Positions 38,498 through 52,324 are shown, numbered from the stretch's first letter. The stretch is 64,000 nt of DNA from Pseudomonas sp. (GCF_030698175.1 NZ_JAUYNT010000003.1:62001-126000), one strand, 5' to 3'. Program-made: numbers and translations. The notes: a model not told the origin generated them from the sequence alone.

Positions 38498-39892
38498 TTA
38501 GTCGGCGCTTTGCGCGCCTTCGAACCAGGCCAGTTTTTCGCGCAACTGCACCACCTCTCCGACAATCACCAAGGTTGGCGCCTGTATGGCCTGGGCGACC
38601 AATAACCCAGGCAAACTGCCCAGGGTGCCGGTAAACACCCGCTGGTGACGGGTGGTGCCTTGCTGAATCAGCGCCACCGGCGTCTCGGGGCCACGGCCAT
38701 GGGCGATCAGCTGTTCACAGATCACCGGCAAGCCGGTCAAACCCATATAAAACACCAAGGTCTGCCCCGGCGCGATCAAGTCCGCCCAGGGCAAATTGCA
38801 GCTGCCATCTTGCAGGTGACCGGTGACAAAGCGCACCGACTGCGCGTAATCACGATGGGTCAGCGGAATGCCGGCGTAGGCGGCGCAACCACTGGCGGCA
38901 GTAATGCCAGGGACCACCTGGAACGGAATACCCTGGGCGGCCAGCTCTTCGATCTCTTCACCGCCGCGACCGAAGATAAACGGATCGCCACCCTTGAGGC
39001 GCAGCACCCGCTTTCCTTGTTTGGCCAAGGTCACCAACTGCTGATTGATCTGCTCTTGCGGCAAGGCATGTTCGGCGCGGCGTTTGCCGACGTAAACCCG
39101 CTCGGCATCGCGGCGGCACAGCTCGACTATTTCCGGCGCCACCAGACGGTCATAGAGCACCACATCCGCCTGCTGCATCAAACGCAACGCACGAAACGTC
39201 AGCAGATCTGGATCACCGGGGCCGGCACCGACCAAATACACCTCCCCTAAGGATTTTGGCGCGGCGCCGGAGACTTTTTCTGCCAGCAAGCGCTCGCCTT
39301 CACCGAGTTTGCCGGCAAACACGCTTTCGGCGATCGGCCCTTGAAAGACCTCTTCCCAAAACACCCGACGCTGCTGCACATCGGCAAACTTGGCCTTAAC
39401 CTGGGCACGAAAACGCTTGGACAGTCCGGCCAACTGCCCGTAAGTAGCCGGAATCCAGGTCTCGATCTTGGCCCGAATCAGCCGCGCCAACACCGGTGCA
39501 TCTCCGCCACTGGTGACGGCGACTATCAGCGGTGAGCGGTCGACTATAGCCGGGAAAATCACGCTGCAGAGCTTAGGCGCATCCACCACATTGACCGGAA
39601 TGCCGCGCGCCTGGGCGTGCACCGAGACCTGGGCATTCAGCGCCTCGTCATCGGTGGCGGCAATCACCAGCCCAACTCCATCGAGGTCAGCCGCCTGGTA
39701 GCCACGCAGTTCCACTCGTCCCAGGCTGGTCGTGGCCAGCTCAAGCAACTGCGCATCCACCTGCGGCGCAACCACCCGCAAGACAGCGCCGGCATCAGCC
39801 AGCAAGCGGCCTTTGCGCAGCGCCACTTCGCCACCGCCAACCAACAACACCGGGCGACCCTTGAGGTTATGAAACAGCGGCAGGAAATCCAT
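38498..39892 (-). CDS. cysG: Siroheme synthase CysG (trifunctional)
   Basis: Makes siroheme for sulfite and nitrite reductases from uroporphyrinogen III. The 464-residue chain joins an N-terminal dehydrogenase/ferrochelatase ([16 protein letters not shown] at 16-31, then [15 protein letters not shown]) to a C-terminal methyltransferase ([53 protein letters not shown]). It faces ybiB tail to tail. serS lies upstream with an intervening repeat. Confidence 0.96.
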   Translation of the reverse strand: MDFLPLFHNLKGRPVLLVGGGEVALRKGRLLADAGAVLRVVAPQVDAQLLELATTSLGRVELRGYQAADLDGVGLVIAATDDEALNAQVSVHAQARGIPVNVVDAPKLCSVIFPAIVDRSPLIVAVTSGGDAPVLARLIRAKIETWIPATYGQLAGLSKRFRAQVKAKFADVQQRRVFWEEVFQGPIAESVFAGKLGEGERLLAEKVSGAAPKSLGEVYLVGAGPGDPDLLTFRALRLMQQADVVLYDRLVAPEIVELCRRDAERVYVGKRRAEHALPQEQINQQLVTLAKQGKRVLRLKGGDPFIFGRGGEEIEELAAQGIPFQVVPGITAASGCAAYAGIPLTHRDYAQSVRFVTGHLQDGSCNLPWADLIAPGQTLVFYMGLTGLPVICEQLIAHGRGPETPVALIQQGTTRHQRVFTGTLGSLPGLLVAQAIQAPTLVIVGEVVQLREKLAWFEGAQSAD

Positions 39893-40017
39893 GGGTATTC
39901 TCTTGATCGGCTAAAACAAAACGGGCGGCTCTGGCCACCCCGTAATTTATGGCTGTGTACCAGTTATGTATTGAAACGTGTGGGCCGGTTAGGTTATGCC
40001 TAGGACGCGGTAATTCG
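39893..40017. other. Non-coding stretch upstream of cysG
   Basis: Part of a 345-bp gap to serS. It holds no gene. The bases just before the repeat at 40018 (TAGGACGCGGTAATTCG) resemble those before copy A at 9553-9568 (TAGGACGCTATTTCG), so the repeat may really begin near 40001. Confidence 0.4.
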
Positions 40018-40180
40018 TAGGGTGGGTTAGGCGCATGACCACGGGCTATCGACTGATGCTTATTCAGTTGCGCCGTAACCCACCAGATGGGACCGGCCGA
40101 TCACCGCTTGGTGGGTTACGTGGCGCACATATTTCGCAGTTGATGCTCTGACTCTGCTCTGCGCCACTAACCCACCCTAC
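40018..40180. repeat. Palindromic TAGGGTGGGTTA repeat, copy B
   Basis: Perfect outer inverted repeats TAGGGTGGGTTA and TAACCCACCCTA with two inner GGTGGGTTA-type words. Its reverse complement matches copy A (9569) throughout most of the length, so the two are in opposite orientation. This copy has both ends intact. Confidence 0.8.
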
Positions 40181-40237
40181 AAAAGCTGCGTGCAACACGT
40201 AACTGGGACAGAGCCTAATTCATTACTGCAACGGTGG

Positions 40238-41557
<1,320 letters not shown>

Positions 41558-41615
41558 TTAATGCGCAGCCATGCAGTTTACGGATTCTCGGCCGGCAATC
41601 CGAGTGTTTTATCGC

Positions 41616-41990
41616 TTACAGGCGCGCCAACGACATTCCCAGCCAGGCCGCGCACAGGCCGCCGAGCACACTACCGAGCAGGTAACTGAGCGCCACGCCG
41701 AACTGGCCAGCCTCAAGTAAACGCAGCACTTCCAGACTGAAGCTGGAGAAAGTGGTCAAACCACCCAGCACGCCCGCCAACAAACCGGTACGCAGCACCA
41801 AGGGTAAATCGCTGCGCAAGAGAAAGTAGGCGGACAAAAACCCAATCAAAAAACAGCCGACCAGATTCACCGCCAAGGTGGCGAAATAGTAGTAACGGGG
41901 CCAATGGGCGACGACCACTGCGCTGGTCAAAAAACGCAATACCGAACCCAGGGCACCGCCGACGGCAACAGCCAAGACGACCTTGATCAT
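41616..41990 (-). CDS. crcB: Fluoride exporter CrcB/Fluc
   Basis: 124-residue four-helix membrane protein that forms a dual-topology dimeric fluoride channel. Visible are GGALGSVLRFL near the start, VNLVGCFLIGF and the central GGLTTFSSFSLE, which contains the Na+/fluoride pore residues. Its ATG overlaps the rarA stop by 4 nt. No fluoride riboswitch is possible immediately upstream because rarA fills the space. Confidence 0.95.
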   Translation of the reverse strand: MIKVVLAVAVGGALGSVLRFLTSAVVVAHWPRYYYFATLAVNLVGCFLIGFLSAYFLLRSDLPLVLRTGLLAGVLGGLTTFSSFSLEVLRLLEAGQFGVALSYLLGSVLGGLCAAWLGMSLARL

Positions 41991-43312
41991 GGCTTGCTCC
42001 TTTGCCTGGGGCTGAGTCGATCCAGCGTCGCCAGATGCTTGAGCTTCTCGCCGATTTTCAGCTCCAGCCCACGGGGCACCGGCTGGTAAAAACTCTGCTC
42101 GGGCAACTGCTCGGGCAAATAGCTTTCGCCGGCCGCATAGGCCTCGGGCTCGTCATGGGCGTAGCGATACTCATCGCCATAGCCCAGCTCCTTCATCAAT
42201 TTGGTCGGCGCATTGCGCAGGTGCAGCGGCACTTCCAGCGAACCATGGGCGGCGGCGGCGCCCATGGCGGCCTTAAAGCCCAGGTACACCGCATTGCTTT
42301 TCGGCGCGCAGGCCAGATAGGTGATGGCCTGGGCCACGGCTAATTCGCCCTCCGGGCTGCCGAGGCGCTCTTGCACCTCCCAAGCCGCCAGGCACAGGCT
42401 TAACGCCCGCGGGTCGGCGTTGCCGATGTCCTCGCTGGCCATCCGCACCACGCGGCGAGCGATATACAGCGGGTCGCAGCCGCCATCGAGCATGCGCGCA
42501 AACCAATAGAGCGCGCCGTCGGCGTTGGAACCACGCACCGACTTGTGCAGCGCCGAGATTTGATCGTAAAAGGCCTCGCCGCCTTTATCGAAACGCCGAC
42601 GACCATCACCGAGCAGATTGAGCAGCAAATCCTCAGTAATAGCGGCGCCGTCTTCGGCCAGGTCGGCGGCGTTTTCCAGCAGATTAAGCAAGCGTCGGCC
42701 GTCGCCATCGGCGGCGGCCAGCAGCATCTTGAAGCTGGCTTCGGGCAAGCTCAGTTGCTGTTTGCCCAAGCCTTTTTCTTCATTCAGGGCGCGGCTGACC
42801 AGCTTGCGCATGGCCGCCTCATCCAGGCTTTGCAGCACATAGACGCGGGCCCGCGAGAGCAAGGCGTTGTTTAATTCAAAAGACGGATTTTCGGTGGTGG
42901 CACCGATAAAGATCAGCGTGCCATCTTCGACATAGGGCAGAAAAGCATCTTGCTGCGACTTGTTGAAGCGGTGCACTTCATCGACAAACAAAATCGTCCG
43001 CCGACCGTATTGCGCCGCCTGCTGCTTGGCCACCTCGACCGCCAGACGGATTTCCTTGACCCCGGAAAGCACCGCCGACAGCGTCTCAAAATGCGCCTCT
43101 GAAACCTGCGCCAGCAAGCGCGCCAAGGTGGTCTTGCCCACTCCCGGCGGCCCCCAGAAAATCATCGAGTGCAGCGCGCCCTGCTCCAACGCCTCGCGCA
43201 GCGGCTTACCCGGCGCCAGTAAATGCTGCTGGCCGACGTACTCATCCAGGCTGGTTGCACGCAGTCGTGCAGCCAGCGGTTGAGCAATCGGGGTGGAGCG
43301 AAATAGATCCAT
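41987..43312 (-). CDS. rarA: Replication-associated recombination protein RarA (MgsA)
   Basis: AAA+ clamp-loader-like ATPase of 441 residues acting at stalled forks. Walker [18 protein letters not shown], Walker B ILFVDEVHRFNKSQQD, and the C-terminal tetramerisation region with KSVRGSNADGALYWFARML and LPEQLPEQSFYQPVPRGLE are clear. It is followed by crcB and preceded by lolA with a 16-bp gap. Confidence 0.96.
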   Translation of the reverse strand: MDLFRSTPIAQPLAARLRATSLDEYVGQQHLLAPGKPLREALEQGALHSMIFWGPPGVGKTTLARLLAQVSEAHFETLSAVLSGVKEIRLAVEVAKQQAAQYGRRTILFVDEVHRFNKSQQDAFLPYVEDGTLIFIGATTENPSFELNNALLSRARVYVLQSLDEAAMRKLVSRALNEEKGLGKQQLSLPEASFKMLLAAADGDGRRLLNLLENAADLAEDGAAITEDLLLNLLGDGRRRFDKGGEAFYDQISALHKSVRGSNADGALYWFARMLDGGCDPLYIARRVVRMASEDIGNADPRALSLCLAAWEVQERLGSPEGELAVAQAITYLACAPKSNAVYLGFKAAMGAAAAHGSLEVPLHLRNAPTKLMKELGYGDEYRYAHDEPEAYAAGESYLPEQLPEQSFYQPVPRGLELKIGEKLKHLATLDRLSPRQRSKP

Positions 43313-43328
43313 GGTGCTTAGCAGCTCC

Positions 43329-43955
43329 TTACTGCTCGATCACGTCGGCACCGGCCGGCACTTGAAAGCTGAACTGGCTGGCGTCCAGGGGCTCGTTCAT
43401 CTTCACCCCGAGAAACAAAATATTGGTGCGCTGGCCAACGCTATCGACCAACTGCATGTCGTTGATCACGCCATTGCGAAAGGACAGACGCAGGTTATCG
43501 AACAGGCTGTCTTTCGCCTTGGGCTTCAAGATGAAGTCGACCACGCTGCCGCCTTCCTTGTGGGTCACGGTAAAGTTTTCGCTGATCTTCGACACGTCGC
43601 CCGACAGCAGCAGTGCAGGGGTGTGGGTTAGGCGCTGATCCAGCACCTGAATGGTCACCTGATTCAGATCCGGGTCATACAGCCAAACTTTCTGACCGTT
43701 GGAGACCAGCATCTGCTCGGCAGGCGCGTCGGTGTGCCAGCGAAACAAGCCCGGGCGCTTGAGCGATAACTCACCGGCGGTTTCTTGCAGCTGGGTACCG
43801 GAGCCATCCAGGGTTAACTGCGAGAAGCGCGCCGTCAACGTCTGCGCCTGGCTCAGCAAGGCGGTTAAACGGGCCACAGCGACGGCATCGTCGGCCTGGG
43901 CAGGAACAACGGCAAAGGCCATAACGGCCAGTAACAGCATGCGTAAAGCGCCCAT
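43329..43955 (-). CDS. lolA: Outer-membrane lipoprotein carrier LolA
   Basis: Periplasmic chaperone that ferries lipoproteins from LolCDE to LolB. 208 residues; signal peptide [21 protein letters not shown]. The mature start with [17 protein letters not shown] and the interior [18 protein letters not shown] are family-typical. ATG 43955 is used because AGAGG lies at the right distance; an ATG two codons upstream has no room for a site. Order ftsK-lolA-rarA is widely conserved. Confidence 0.96.
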   Translation of the reverse strand: MGALRMLLLAVMAFAVVPAQADDAVAVARLTALLSQAQTLTARFSQLTLDGSGTQLQETAGELSLKRPGLFRWHTDAPAEQMLVSNGQKVWLYDPDLNQVTIQVLDQRLTHTPALLLSGDVSKISENFTVTHKEGGSVVDFILKPKAKDSLFDNLRLSFRNGVINDMQLVDSVGQRTNILFLGVKMNEPLDASQFSFQVPAGADVIEQ

Positions 43956-43986
43956 GAACATCCTCTTTGGGTTAGTTAGCCTGAAT

Positions 43987-46389
43987 TCAGTCGCGGATCG
44001 GACTCGGAGCTATGACCTCACGGGAGCCATTTGTGCTCATGGACGTTACCACCCCGGCCATTTCCATGGCTTCCACCATGCGTGCGGCGCGGTTGTAGCC
44101 GATCTTCAGCTTGCGCTGCACGGCCGAAATGGACGCCCGGCGGCTTTCGGTAACGAAGCGCACGGCCTCGTCGTACAACGGATCTTCTTCGCTGCCCTCG
44201 CCGCCTTCGCTGCTGCTGCTGTCAAAGCCGCTACCGGGCTCTTCGACGCCAGCCAGAATTTCTTCGATGTAATCCGGCGCGCCACGCAACTTCCAGGCCT
44301 CGACCACGCGATGCACTTCTTCATCGGAGACAAAGGCGCCATGCACCCGAATCGGCAAACCGGTGCCCGGCGGCAGATAGAGCATGTCGCCGTGACCGAG
44401 TAACTGTTCGGCGCCGCCCTGATCGAGGATGGTCCGCGAGTCGATCTTGCTTGAAACCTGAAAAGCCATACGGGTGGGAATGTTGGCCTTGATCAAGCCG
44501 GTGATCACATCCACCGAGGGGCGCTGGGTGGCGAGGATCAAGTGAATCCCGGCGGCACGGGCTTTTTGTGCAATACGGGCAATCAGCTCTTCAACTTTTT
44601 TACCGACCACCATCATCATGTCGGCAAATTCGTCGACTATCACCACGATGGTCGGCAAGGTCTTCAGCAGCGGCGCTTCGTCTTGCATATTCTCGCGCCG
44701 ATACAACGGGTCGCTCAACGGTGTACCGGCCTCTTCGGCGTCTTTGACCTTGCGGTTGAAGCCGGCCAGGTTACGCACGCCCATGGCGGCCATCAGCTTG
44801 TAACGCCGCTCCATCTCGGCCACACACCAGCGCAGGGCGTTGGCGGCCTCTTTCATGTCGGTCACCACCGGACACAACAGGTGCGGAATGCCTTCGTAAA
44901 TCGACAGTTCAAGCATCTTCGGGTCGATCATGATCAGGCGCGCATGTTCGGGCGTCGACTTAAACAAAATCGACAGAATCATCGCGTTAACGCCGACCGA
45001 TTTACCGGAACCGGTGGTACCAGCCACCAGCAAGTGCGGCATCTTGGCCAGGTCGGTAATCACCGGCCGGCCACCAATGTCGTGGCCCAGGGCCAGGGTC
45101 ACCGGTGATTTGGCATCGTCAAACTCGGGGGACGACAACACCTCGGAGAAGCGCACGATCTGCCGGTCTTCGTTCGGAATCTCAATACCAACCGTGGTTT
45201 TACCCGGAATCACTTCAACCACCCGCACACTGATCAATGCCAGCGAACGCGCCAAATCTTTGGCCAGACCGGAAATGCGGCTGACTTTGATCCCGGCCGC
45301 CGGTTGAATCTCAAAGCGGGTAATCACCGGCCCCGGATGTACCGACTCGACAATCACCTCGACGCCAAACTCCTTGAGTTTGATTTCCAGCAGCCGCGAC
45401 ATGGCTTCAAGCGACTCGGGAGAGAATTTCTTCTGTTTTTTCTCGGCCACATCGAGGATGGAAATCGGCGGCAGGCTGCCTTCGATGGCCGTATCGGTAA
45501 ATAGCGACGCTTGCTTTTCCTTGAGCACGCGCTTGCTTGGCTCCGGCGCCTTAGCCGCGGCCAGCGGCGTAATCACCGGCGCTGGCCGCGACTCGCGGGC
45601 GCTCATATGCTGAGTCAGGGCCTCTTCGCGTTCCAGCAGCAAGGCTTTGACCTTGGCTTGCTCACGGGGATTTTTCAGCATCGGTGCCGTCACATTAGTG
45701 ACCTGGGCATCCACATCGCGCAGTTGCTGTGCCAGTTGCTTGCGCTCAACCCGGGCATTCCACCAACGATTGAGCAGACTTTGCATAAGCTCAACTAGAT
45801 CGAGGGTGATCTTGCCGGTGACATCCATGACCTTGAACCAAGACAGGTCGCTGAACACCGTCAAACCAAAGAGGAACAGCGCCAAGAACATCAACGTGCT
45901 GCCCTGCACGCCCAGCGCCCGCTCGGCTAACTGACCGAGACTTTCCCCCAGTGCGCCACCCGCCGAGCCCGGCAAGCTGTAACCGGCATTAAAATGAATA
46001 TCAGCCAAGGCCGAGCCCGAGAGCACCAGAAACACCAGTCCAATCATCCGCCAGGAAAACAACCAGCCACTCCAGTCGAATGGCTGATGGCGCTGACGAA
46101 ATACCTGCCAGGCCTTGGAGGCCAGCAACAACGGGAACAGGTAAGCAAAGTAACCCAGCGCCACAAACAACCAATCGGCGCACCAGGCGCCTACCAGGCC
46201 CGCGGCGTTATGGACTTGAGCCAGATTGCTATTGCTCGAACTGGGGTCACTTTTGTCATAAGTCAGCAGCGCCAGCCACAAAATCAGGCAGAGCGCGCCA
46301 AGCGCCAGCAAGGCGCCCTCTTTGAGTCGGTAATGCAACTGCTGACGCCAAGCGGATGATTGGGCGGTGGTCGAGGTGGAGTTCTTCAA
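43987..46389 (-). CDS. ftsK: DNA translocase FtsK
   Basis: Septum-bound DNA pump that resolves chromosome dimers with XerCD. 800 residues: about four N-terminal membrane helices (25-190), a short linker for this family (about 210-310), then the motor with Walker [17 protein letters not shown] and Walker [17 protein letters not shown]. The gamma winged-helix domain at the C-terminus carries [27 protein letters not shown]. Divergent from trxB. Confidence 0.97.
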   Translation of the reverse strand: MKNSTSTTAQSSAWRQQLHYRLKEGALLALGALCLILWLALLTYDKSDPSSSNSNLAQVHNAAGLVGAWCADWLFVALGYFAYLFPLLLASKAWQVFRQRHQPFDWSGWLFSWRMIGLVFLVLSGSALADIHFNAGYSLPGSAGGALGESLGQLAERALGVQGSTLMFLALFLFGLTVFSDLSWFKVMDVTGKITLDLVELMQSLLNRWWNARVERKQLAQQLRDVDAQVTNVTAPMLKNPREQAKVKALLLEREEALTQHMSARESRPAPVITPLAAAKAPEPSKRVLKEKQASLFTDTAIEGSLPPISILDVAEKKQKKFSPESLEAMSRLLEIKLKEFGVEVIVESVHPGPVITRFEIQPAAGIKVSRISGLAKDLARSLALISVRVVEVIPGKTTVGIEIPNEDRQIVRFSEVLSSPEFDDAKSPVTLALGHDIGGRPVITDLAKMPHLLVAGTTGSGKSVGVNAMILSILFKSTPEHARLIMIDPKMLELSIYEGIPHLLCPVVTDMKEAANALRWCVAEMERRYKLMAAMGVRNLAGFNRKVKDAEEAGTPLSDPLYRRENMQDEAPLLKTLPTIVVIVDEFADMMMVVGKKVEELIARIAQKARAAGIHLILATQRPSVDVITGLIKANIPTRMAFQVSSKIDSRTILDQGGAEQLLGHGDMLYLPPGTGLPIRVHGAFVSDEEVHRVVEAWKLRGAPDYIEEILAGVEEPGSGFDSSSSEGGEGSEEDPLYDEAVRFVTESRRASISAVQRKLKIGYNRAARMVEAMEMAGVVTSMSTNGSREVIAPSPIRD

Positions 46390-46611
46390 AACGCGTATTT
46401 TCCTGCGCCTAAGGCGACCGCAACCAGTGGTTGGCGGCTAAAGGTGGTCATTGTACGGGTTTGGCGGGCTGGTGAATGCCAGCGTATATGCATAAGAGTG
46501 CATTTTGCCGGCCTCTCATGCTTGGGTGTAGCATAGCGGCCAGTACCATTACCCACCCTAGTAAGCGGCTCAATTGGAGCACGCATTCTGTTTCGTGACA
46601 AAGGCTTATGA

Positions 46612-47568
<957 letters not shown>

Positions 47569-47623
47569 GCAGCACAGCGGGCGCCCTGCGCCCGCCACCC
47601 TCCTCCTCACCGGCAATTGACGT

Positions 47624-48304
47624 ATGCTGACCTGGCTACAGCGCGACTCTTTAGCATTCCCCTCCCTGGACAAAGCCCTGCGCGAGCCCAATGGTTTACT
47701 CGCAGCCGGTGGCGACCTGAGCCCCGAACGCCTGGTGCAAGCCTATCGGCATGGCTGCTTCCCCTGGTTTCAAGATGGCCAGCCGATTCTCTGGTGGTCA
47801 CCCGACCCGCGCACCGTGCTTTTACCCAGCCAGTTGCATGTCTCTCGCAGCCTGAGTAAATGCCTGCGACAACAGCGTTATAGCGTCACCTTTGATCGCG
47901 CGTTTGACCGAGTAATTCAAGCCTGCGCAGCACCGCGCGATTACACCGACGGCACCTGGATCACCACACCCATGCAGACGGCCTACCTCGAACTGCATCG
48001 ACAAGGCATTGCCCACTCAGTTGAGGTGTGGCTGGGCGATGAGCTAGTCGGCGGCCTCTATGGCCTGGCCATGGGCCGACTGTTCTTTGGCGAGTCGATG
48101 TTTAGCCGTGCCGACAACGCCTCTAAAGTCGGCTTTGTCACCCTGGTTAGCCACCTCCAGCGTTGGGGCTTTGTGTTAATTGACTGCCAAATGCCCACCG
48201 AGCATTTGCATAGCTTCGGTGCGCACGCCATCTCCCGCCAAGCTTTTGCCGACTATCTGCAGAACAATCTGGATCAGCCCAGCAGCGCCGACTGGCGTAA
48301 CTAG
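47624..48304 (+). CDS. aat: Leucyl/phenylalanyl-tRNA--protein transferase
   Basis: Adds Leu or Phe to proteins with N-terminal Arg or Lys, marking them for ClpS-ClpAP. 226 residues with [26 protein letters not shown] at the start, [10 protein letters not shown] and [18 protein letters not shown]. It is followed by a tandem-repeat leader and bpt, the second N-end-rule transferase. Confidence 0.96.
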   Translation: MLTWLQRDSLAFPSLDKALREPNGLLAAGGDLSPERLVQAYRHGCFPWFQDGQPILWWSPDPRTVLLPSQLHVSRSLSKCLRQQRYSVTFDRAFDRVIQACAAPRDYTDGTWITTPMQTAYLELHRQGIAHSVEVWLGDELVGGLYGLAMGRLFFGESMFSRADNASKVGFVTLVSHLQRWGFVLIDCQMPTEHLHSFGAHAISRQAFADYLQNNLDQPSSADWRN

Positions 48305-48349
48305 GCGAGCCCGCAAGGCTGGCATACACTTATTTGACGATACCCCGAG

Positions 48350-48465
48350 AGCTGATCATGACCGATATTCGCCGCCGCGCTGAGGGCTGAGCATGACCGA
48401 CATTCGCCGCCGCACTGAGGGCTGAGCATGACCGACATTTGCCGCCGCACTGAGGGCTGAGCATG
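48350..48465 (+). repeat. 35-bp tandem repeat with three start-codon-bearing mini-ORFs before bpt
   Basis: Three units of 35 bp with few differences end exactly at the bpt start. ATGs lie at 48358, 48393, 48428 and 48463 (bpt). Each unit reads ATGACCGA..., nine more codons (MTDIRRRTEG) and TGA, then GC and the next ATG. Each carries GAGGG about eight bases before the following ATG. The repeat thus multiplies the bpt ribosome site and first codons, creating upstream mini-ORFs that each stop two bases before the next start. Confidence 0.85.
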
Positions 48466-49170
48466 ACCGAGTTGGCGCACCTGAAATTCTATGCCACTCA
48501 AGAGCATCCCTGTAGCTACCTGCCCACCGAACAGGCCACCACCCTGTTTCTTGACCCCAGTCAGCCAATGGATGTGGCGGTGTATGCCAAGCTTTCCGAG
48601 GTAGGCTTTCGCCGCAGCGGCGACCACCTGTATCGACCCCATTGCCAGAACTGCTCCGCCTGTATTCCAGCGCGCCTGCCAGCCGCGCTATTTAGTCCAA
48701 ACAGACAACAGCGGCGCATCATCAAGCGCAACGCCGATTTAACAGTCACTGCAGCGCGCCCGATCTTTAGCGAGGAGTATTACGCGCTGTATGCGCGCTA
48801 CATCGAACAACAACATGCCGATGGCGACATGTACCCACCCAATCGCGAGCAATTTTCGACCTTTTTAGTGCGCGACCTGGAGTTTTCATACTTTTATGAG
48901 TTTCGCCTAAACGGCCAATTGCTCGCCGTAGCGGTGACCGACTTGCTACCCAGCGGACTTTCTGCGGTGTATACCTTTTACGACCCTAACCATGAACGGC
49001 GCAGCTTGGGTCGGTACGCAATTCTTTGGCAAATAGCCGAAACAGCCCGACTAGGTCTGCACTGCGTGTATCTCGGCTACTGGATCAAGAACTGTAGAAA
49101 GATGAATTACAAGACGCAATACCGCCCAATAGAGCTGTTTGTCAATCAATCCTGGACGATACTGACCTGA
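48463..49170 (+). CDS. bpt: Leucyl (aspartate/glutamate)-tRNA--protein transferase Bpt
   Basis: Transfers leucine to N-terminal Asp or Glu, the second branch of the bacterial N-end rule. 235 residues. [21 protein letters not shown], the [18 protein letters not shown] cysteine cluster and [19 protein letters not shown] are family-typical. The fourth ATG of the repeat series is taken as the start because it gives the family N-terminus. Upstream mini-ORFs may tune its translation. Confidence 0.95.
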   Translation: MTELAHLKFYATQEHPCSYLPTEQATTLFLDPSQPMDVAVYAKLSEVGFRRSGDHLYRPHCQNCSACIPARLPAALFSPNRQQRRIIKRNADLTVTAARPIFSEEYYALYARYIEQQHADGDMYPPNREQFSTFLVRDLEFSYFYEFRLNGQLLAVAVTDLLPSGLSAVYTFYDPNHERRSLGRYAILWQIAETARLGLHCVYLGYWIKNCRKMNYKTQYRPIELFVNQSWTILT

Positions 49171-49270
49171 AGTCCTTGGCGTATAGGGCATTTTTCGGGC
49201 ACAATGCACGCCGCTTTTGCCTGGAGCCAGTTGCACCGGGCCAATCATTGGTTACCGAGGATTTTACTGC

Positions 49271-49489
49271 ATGGCGAAAGAAGACAGCTTCGAAATGGAA
49301 GGCACTGTCGTCGACACCCTACCCAACACCATGTTCCGTGTGGAGTTGGAAAATGGGCACGTCGTTACCGCGCACATTTCCGGCAAGATGCGTAAGAACT
49401 ACATCCGCATTCTGACCGGCGACAAGGTACGTGTTGAGTTGACACCGTACGACTTGAGCAAAGGGCGCATCACTTACCGCGCCCGTTAA
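49271..49489 (+). CDS. infA: Translation initiation factor IF-1
   Basis: 72-residue OB-fold factor that binds the ribosomal A site. [19 protein letters not shown] to RITYRAR is essentially the canonical sequence. Start ATG 49271. A possible promoter lies in the 100 bp after bpt (TTGGCG ... CACAAT around 49177-49206). It ends at a two-way terminator facing clpA. Confidence 0.98.
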   Translation: MAKEDSFEMEGTVVDTLPNTMFRVELENGHVVTAHISGKMRKNYIRILTGDKVRVELTPYDLSKGRITYRAR

Positions 49490-49498
49490 TCTGGTCGA

Positions 49499-49532
49499 AT
49501 AAAAAACGCCCGGCTAGCCGGGCGTTTTTTAT
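49499..49532. terminator. Bidirectional terminator between infA and clpA
   Basis: AAAAAACGCCCGGC and GCCGGGCGTTTTTT meet at TA. A tracts and T tracts on both sides serve both converging genes. Confidence 0.95.
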
Positions 49533-49549
49533 TGCTTACGATTTACCGC

Positions 49550-51820
49550 CTAAGCCATCTCTGCCGAGGTTTCAAAGTCGAACGTCAGCTCGCCTGCCTC
49601 GACATCGATATGCACCACGCCGCCATGCTCGGCCAACTCACCAAACAAAATCTCCTCAGCCAGGGGCCGCTTGATTTTGTCTTGAATCAAACGAGTCATC
49701 GGCCGCGCGCCCATTTGCGCGTCATAGCCACGCTCAGCCAGCCAGTCACGTGCCGCATGGCTAACTTCCAGCAACACATGCTTATCTTCCAGCTGAGCCT
49801 GCAGTTCAGTAAGAAACTTATCGACGATACTTTTGATCACCTCATGGCTCAAACGGCCAAACTGGATAATCGTATCGAGACGATTACGGAACTCCGGCGT
49901 AAAGCTCTTCTTGATGATCTCCATGGTGTCAGAGGCATGGTCCTGGTGCGTAAAGCCCATGGACGTGCGCGCGGCAGTCTCGGCACCGGCATTGGTGGTC
50001 ATGATCAGAATGACATTACGGAAATCTGCCTTGCGGCCGTTATTGTCAGTCAAGGTGCCGTGATCCATAACCTGCAACAGCAGATTGAAGACTTCAGGGT
50101 GCGCCTTTTCAATTTCATCGAGCAGCAACACGCAATGCGGCGTCTTGGTGATGGCCTCGGTAAGCAGGCCACCTTGATCAAAGCCGACATAACCTGGTGG
50201 CGCACCGATCAAGCGCGAAACGGTATGGCGCTCCATGTACTCGGACATATCAAAGCGCACTAACTCAATGCCCATGGCCCGCGACAACTGCCGCGCCGCC
50301 TCGGTTTTACCAACCCCGGTGGGACCGGCAAACAAAAACGAACCGACTGGTTTGCCAGGAGACTTCAAGCCGGCACGCGACAGCTTGATCGCAGTGGCCA
50401 AGGAGTCGATGGCTGCATCCTGACCGAATACGGTCAATTTCAAATCGCGCTCAAGATTGCGCAACAACTCTTTGTCGGAGCTGCTGACATGCTTTGGCGG
50501 AATTCGCGCAATCTTGGCGACTATATCTTCAACCTGCGCCACATCGATCAGCTTAAGCCGACTCGCCTCCGGCTGCAGGCGCTGATAAGCGCCAGCCTCA
50601 TCAATGACATCAATGGCCTTATCGGGCATATGCCGATCATTGATATAGCGCGCTGCAAGCTCAGCGGCGGCGCGTAAAGCCCCATCACTGTATTCGATGT
50701 GGTGATGCAGTTCGTAACGCGCCTTGAGCCCGCGCAGGATGCCAACAGTGTCTTCCACCGAGGGCTCGACCACGTCGACCTTCTGAAAGCGCCGCGCCAA
50801 TGCGCGATCCTTCTCGAAAATGCCGCGAAACTCTTGGAAGGTAGTCGAACCTATGCAGCGAATCTCACCCGATGAAAGCATAGGCTTGAGCAAATTCGAC
50901 GCATCCATTACACCGCCAGATGCCGCTCCGGCGCCGATAATGGTGTGAATTTCGTCAATAAATAAAATCGCATGGGGGCGTTTACGCAACTCATTGAGCA
51001 GCGCCTTGAAGCGCTTCTCAAAGTCACCACGGTACTTGGTACCCGCCAGCAGAGCCCCCAAATCGAGCGAATAAACCACGCTATCCGCCAGCAGGTCAGG
51101 CACTTGGCTGTCGACAATACGCTTGGCCAAGCCCTCGGCAATGGCCGTCTTACCAACCCCCGCCTCACCCACCAACAACGGATTGTTTTTACGCCGCCGC
51201 GCGAGAATCTGCGCAACTCGCTCAACTTCTAGTTCACGACCAACCAGCGGATCAATCCGCCCCTGGCGGGCCAGCTCATTAAGGTTGCTGGTGTAGCTAT
51301 CCAGTGGGTTGCTCGCCGAACTCGACTCACCACCCTCATCTTCTTGAGACTCTTGCTCGCCCTCGGAGTGATCACCGTGGCCGGGTACTTTAGAAATGCC
51401 ATGGGCGATGAAATTGACCACATCAATGCGCGCAACACTTTGCTGCTTAAGCAAGAACACGGCCTGGCTTTCTTGCTCGCTAAAAATCGCCACCAGCACA
51501 TTCGCACCACTGACCTCACGCTTGCCAGAGCTTTGCACATGAAATACCGCACGCTGCAAAACCCGCTGAAAACCCAAGGTTGGCTGGGTTTCTCGCGCAT
51601 CATCATGGGCTGGAATCAGGGGCGTGGTGGAGTCGATAAACTCCTGCAAATCATGCCGCAACTTATCTAGATTTGCGCCGCACGCGCGCAGCACCGACGA
51701 CGCCGCCTCGTTATCCAACAGTGCCAGCAGCAAATGCTCCACCGTCATAAATTCATGACGCTTGGCGCGGGCCTCCTTAAAGGCGAGGTTGAGGGTAACT
51801 TCGAGCTCTCGATTTAACAT
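49550..51820 (-). CDS. clpA: ATP-dependent unfoldase ClpA
   Basis: AAA+ unfoldase that feeds ClpP, 756 residues. N-terminal Clp-N repeats with [18 protein letters not shown]; first ATPase [15 protein letters not shown] and [13 protein letters not shown]; second ATPase [14 protein letters not shown] and [16 protein letters not shown]. The ClpP-contact loop is about where expected before the second domain's C-terminal half. It starts 30 bp after clpS and takes substrates from it. Confidence 0.97.
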   Translation of the reverse strand: MLNRELEVTLNLAFKEARAKRHEFMTVEHLLLALLDNEAASSVLRACGANLDKLRHDLQEFIDSTTPLIPAHDDARETQPTLGFQRVLQRAVFHVQSSGKREVSGANVLVAIFSEQESQAVFLLKQQSVARIDVVNFIAHGISKVPGHGDHSEGEQESQEDEGGESSSASNPLDSYTSNLNELARQGRIDPLVGRELEVERVAQILARRRKNNPLLVGEAGVGKTAIAEGLAKRIVDSQVPDLLADSVVYSLDLGALLAGTKYRGDFEKRFKALLNELRKRPHAILFIDEIHTIIGAGAASGGVMDASNLLKPMLSSGEIRCIGSTTFQEFRGIFEKDRALARRFQKVDVVEPSVEDTVGILRGLKARYELHHHIEYSDGALRAAAELAARYINDRHMPDKAIDVIDEAGAYQRLQPEASRLKLIDVAQVEDIVAKIARIPPKHVSSSDKELLRNLERDLKLTVFGQDAAIDSLATAIKLSRAGLKSPGKPVGSFLFAGPTGVGKTEAARQLSRAMGIELVRFDMSEYMERHTVSRLIGAPPGYVGFDQGGLLTEAITKTPHCVLLLDEIEKAHPEVFNLLLQVMDHGTLTDNNGRKADFRNVILIMTTNAGAETAARTSMGFTHQDHASDTMEIIKKSFTPEFRNRLDTIIQFGRLSHEVIKSIVDKFLTELQAQLEDKHVLLEVSHAARDWLAERGYDAQMGARPMTRLIQDKIKRPLAEEILFGELAEHGGVVHIDVEAGELTFDFETSAEMA

Positions 51821-51850
51821 GGCTGTACCTCATACCCAAAACGACTAAAA

Positions 51851-52213
51851 CTAACCGTCTTTCTCTATTTCACAGAGCAGCGGATGCTGGCTCTCTCGCG
51901 CGTACTGATTAACCTGCATCGCTTTGGTTTCGGCGATATCCCGAGTAAACAGTCCGCAAACTGCACGCCCTTCAGTATGGACGGTCAGCATAACCTTGGT
52001 CGCCTGCTCACGATTAAGGCTGAAAAACACTTCAAGCACCTCGACCACAAAATCCATTGGCGTGTAGTCATCGTTAAACAGAATCACCTTGTACATCGGT
52101 GGTGCTTGCAATGCAGGCTTTGACTCCTGCACGGCCACACCGGAAGAATCGTCCTCATCGAAGCCTGGATGATCCTGATTTAATGTTAGTCGAATCTGGC
52201 TAATTGCACGCAT
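51851..52213 (-). CDS. clpS: ClpA adaptor ClpS
   Basis: Recognises N-degron residues and delivers them to ClpA. 120 residues; the start [18 protein letters not shown] matches pseudomonad ClpS, so ATG 52213 is preferred over the 105-codon upstream extension. The core has [21 protein letters not shown], with the conserved NDD and N-degron pocket, and [15 protein letters not shown] [15 protein letters not shown]. Divergent from cspD, with a perfect palindrome in the gap. Confidence 0.96.
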   Translation of the reverse strand: MRAISQIRLTLNQDHPGFDEDDSSGVAVQESKPALQAPPMYKVILFNDDYTPMDFVVEVLEVFFSLNREQATKVMLTVHTEGRAVCGLFTRDIAETKAMQVNQYARESQHPLLCEIEKDG

Positions 52214-52324
52214 ACGGGAGAGAAAGCTTCGTAATAGAGTGACTGGATGCAGAAGGAGTTTGAACGACTTCTCAGCCGCCCGCTGCATGACCTTGACTAT
52301 CGGCAAAACAGTGTTACAAACAAT

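Noticed and set aside
41991..43312. Fluoride riboswitch before crcB
   Set aside because: crcB overlaps rarA by four bases, leaving no leader, and no riboswitch-like fold was seen.
48350..48465. CRISPR-like array
   Set aside because: The units are directly abutting without unique spacers and end exactly at a gene start; they are a tandem duplication.
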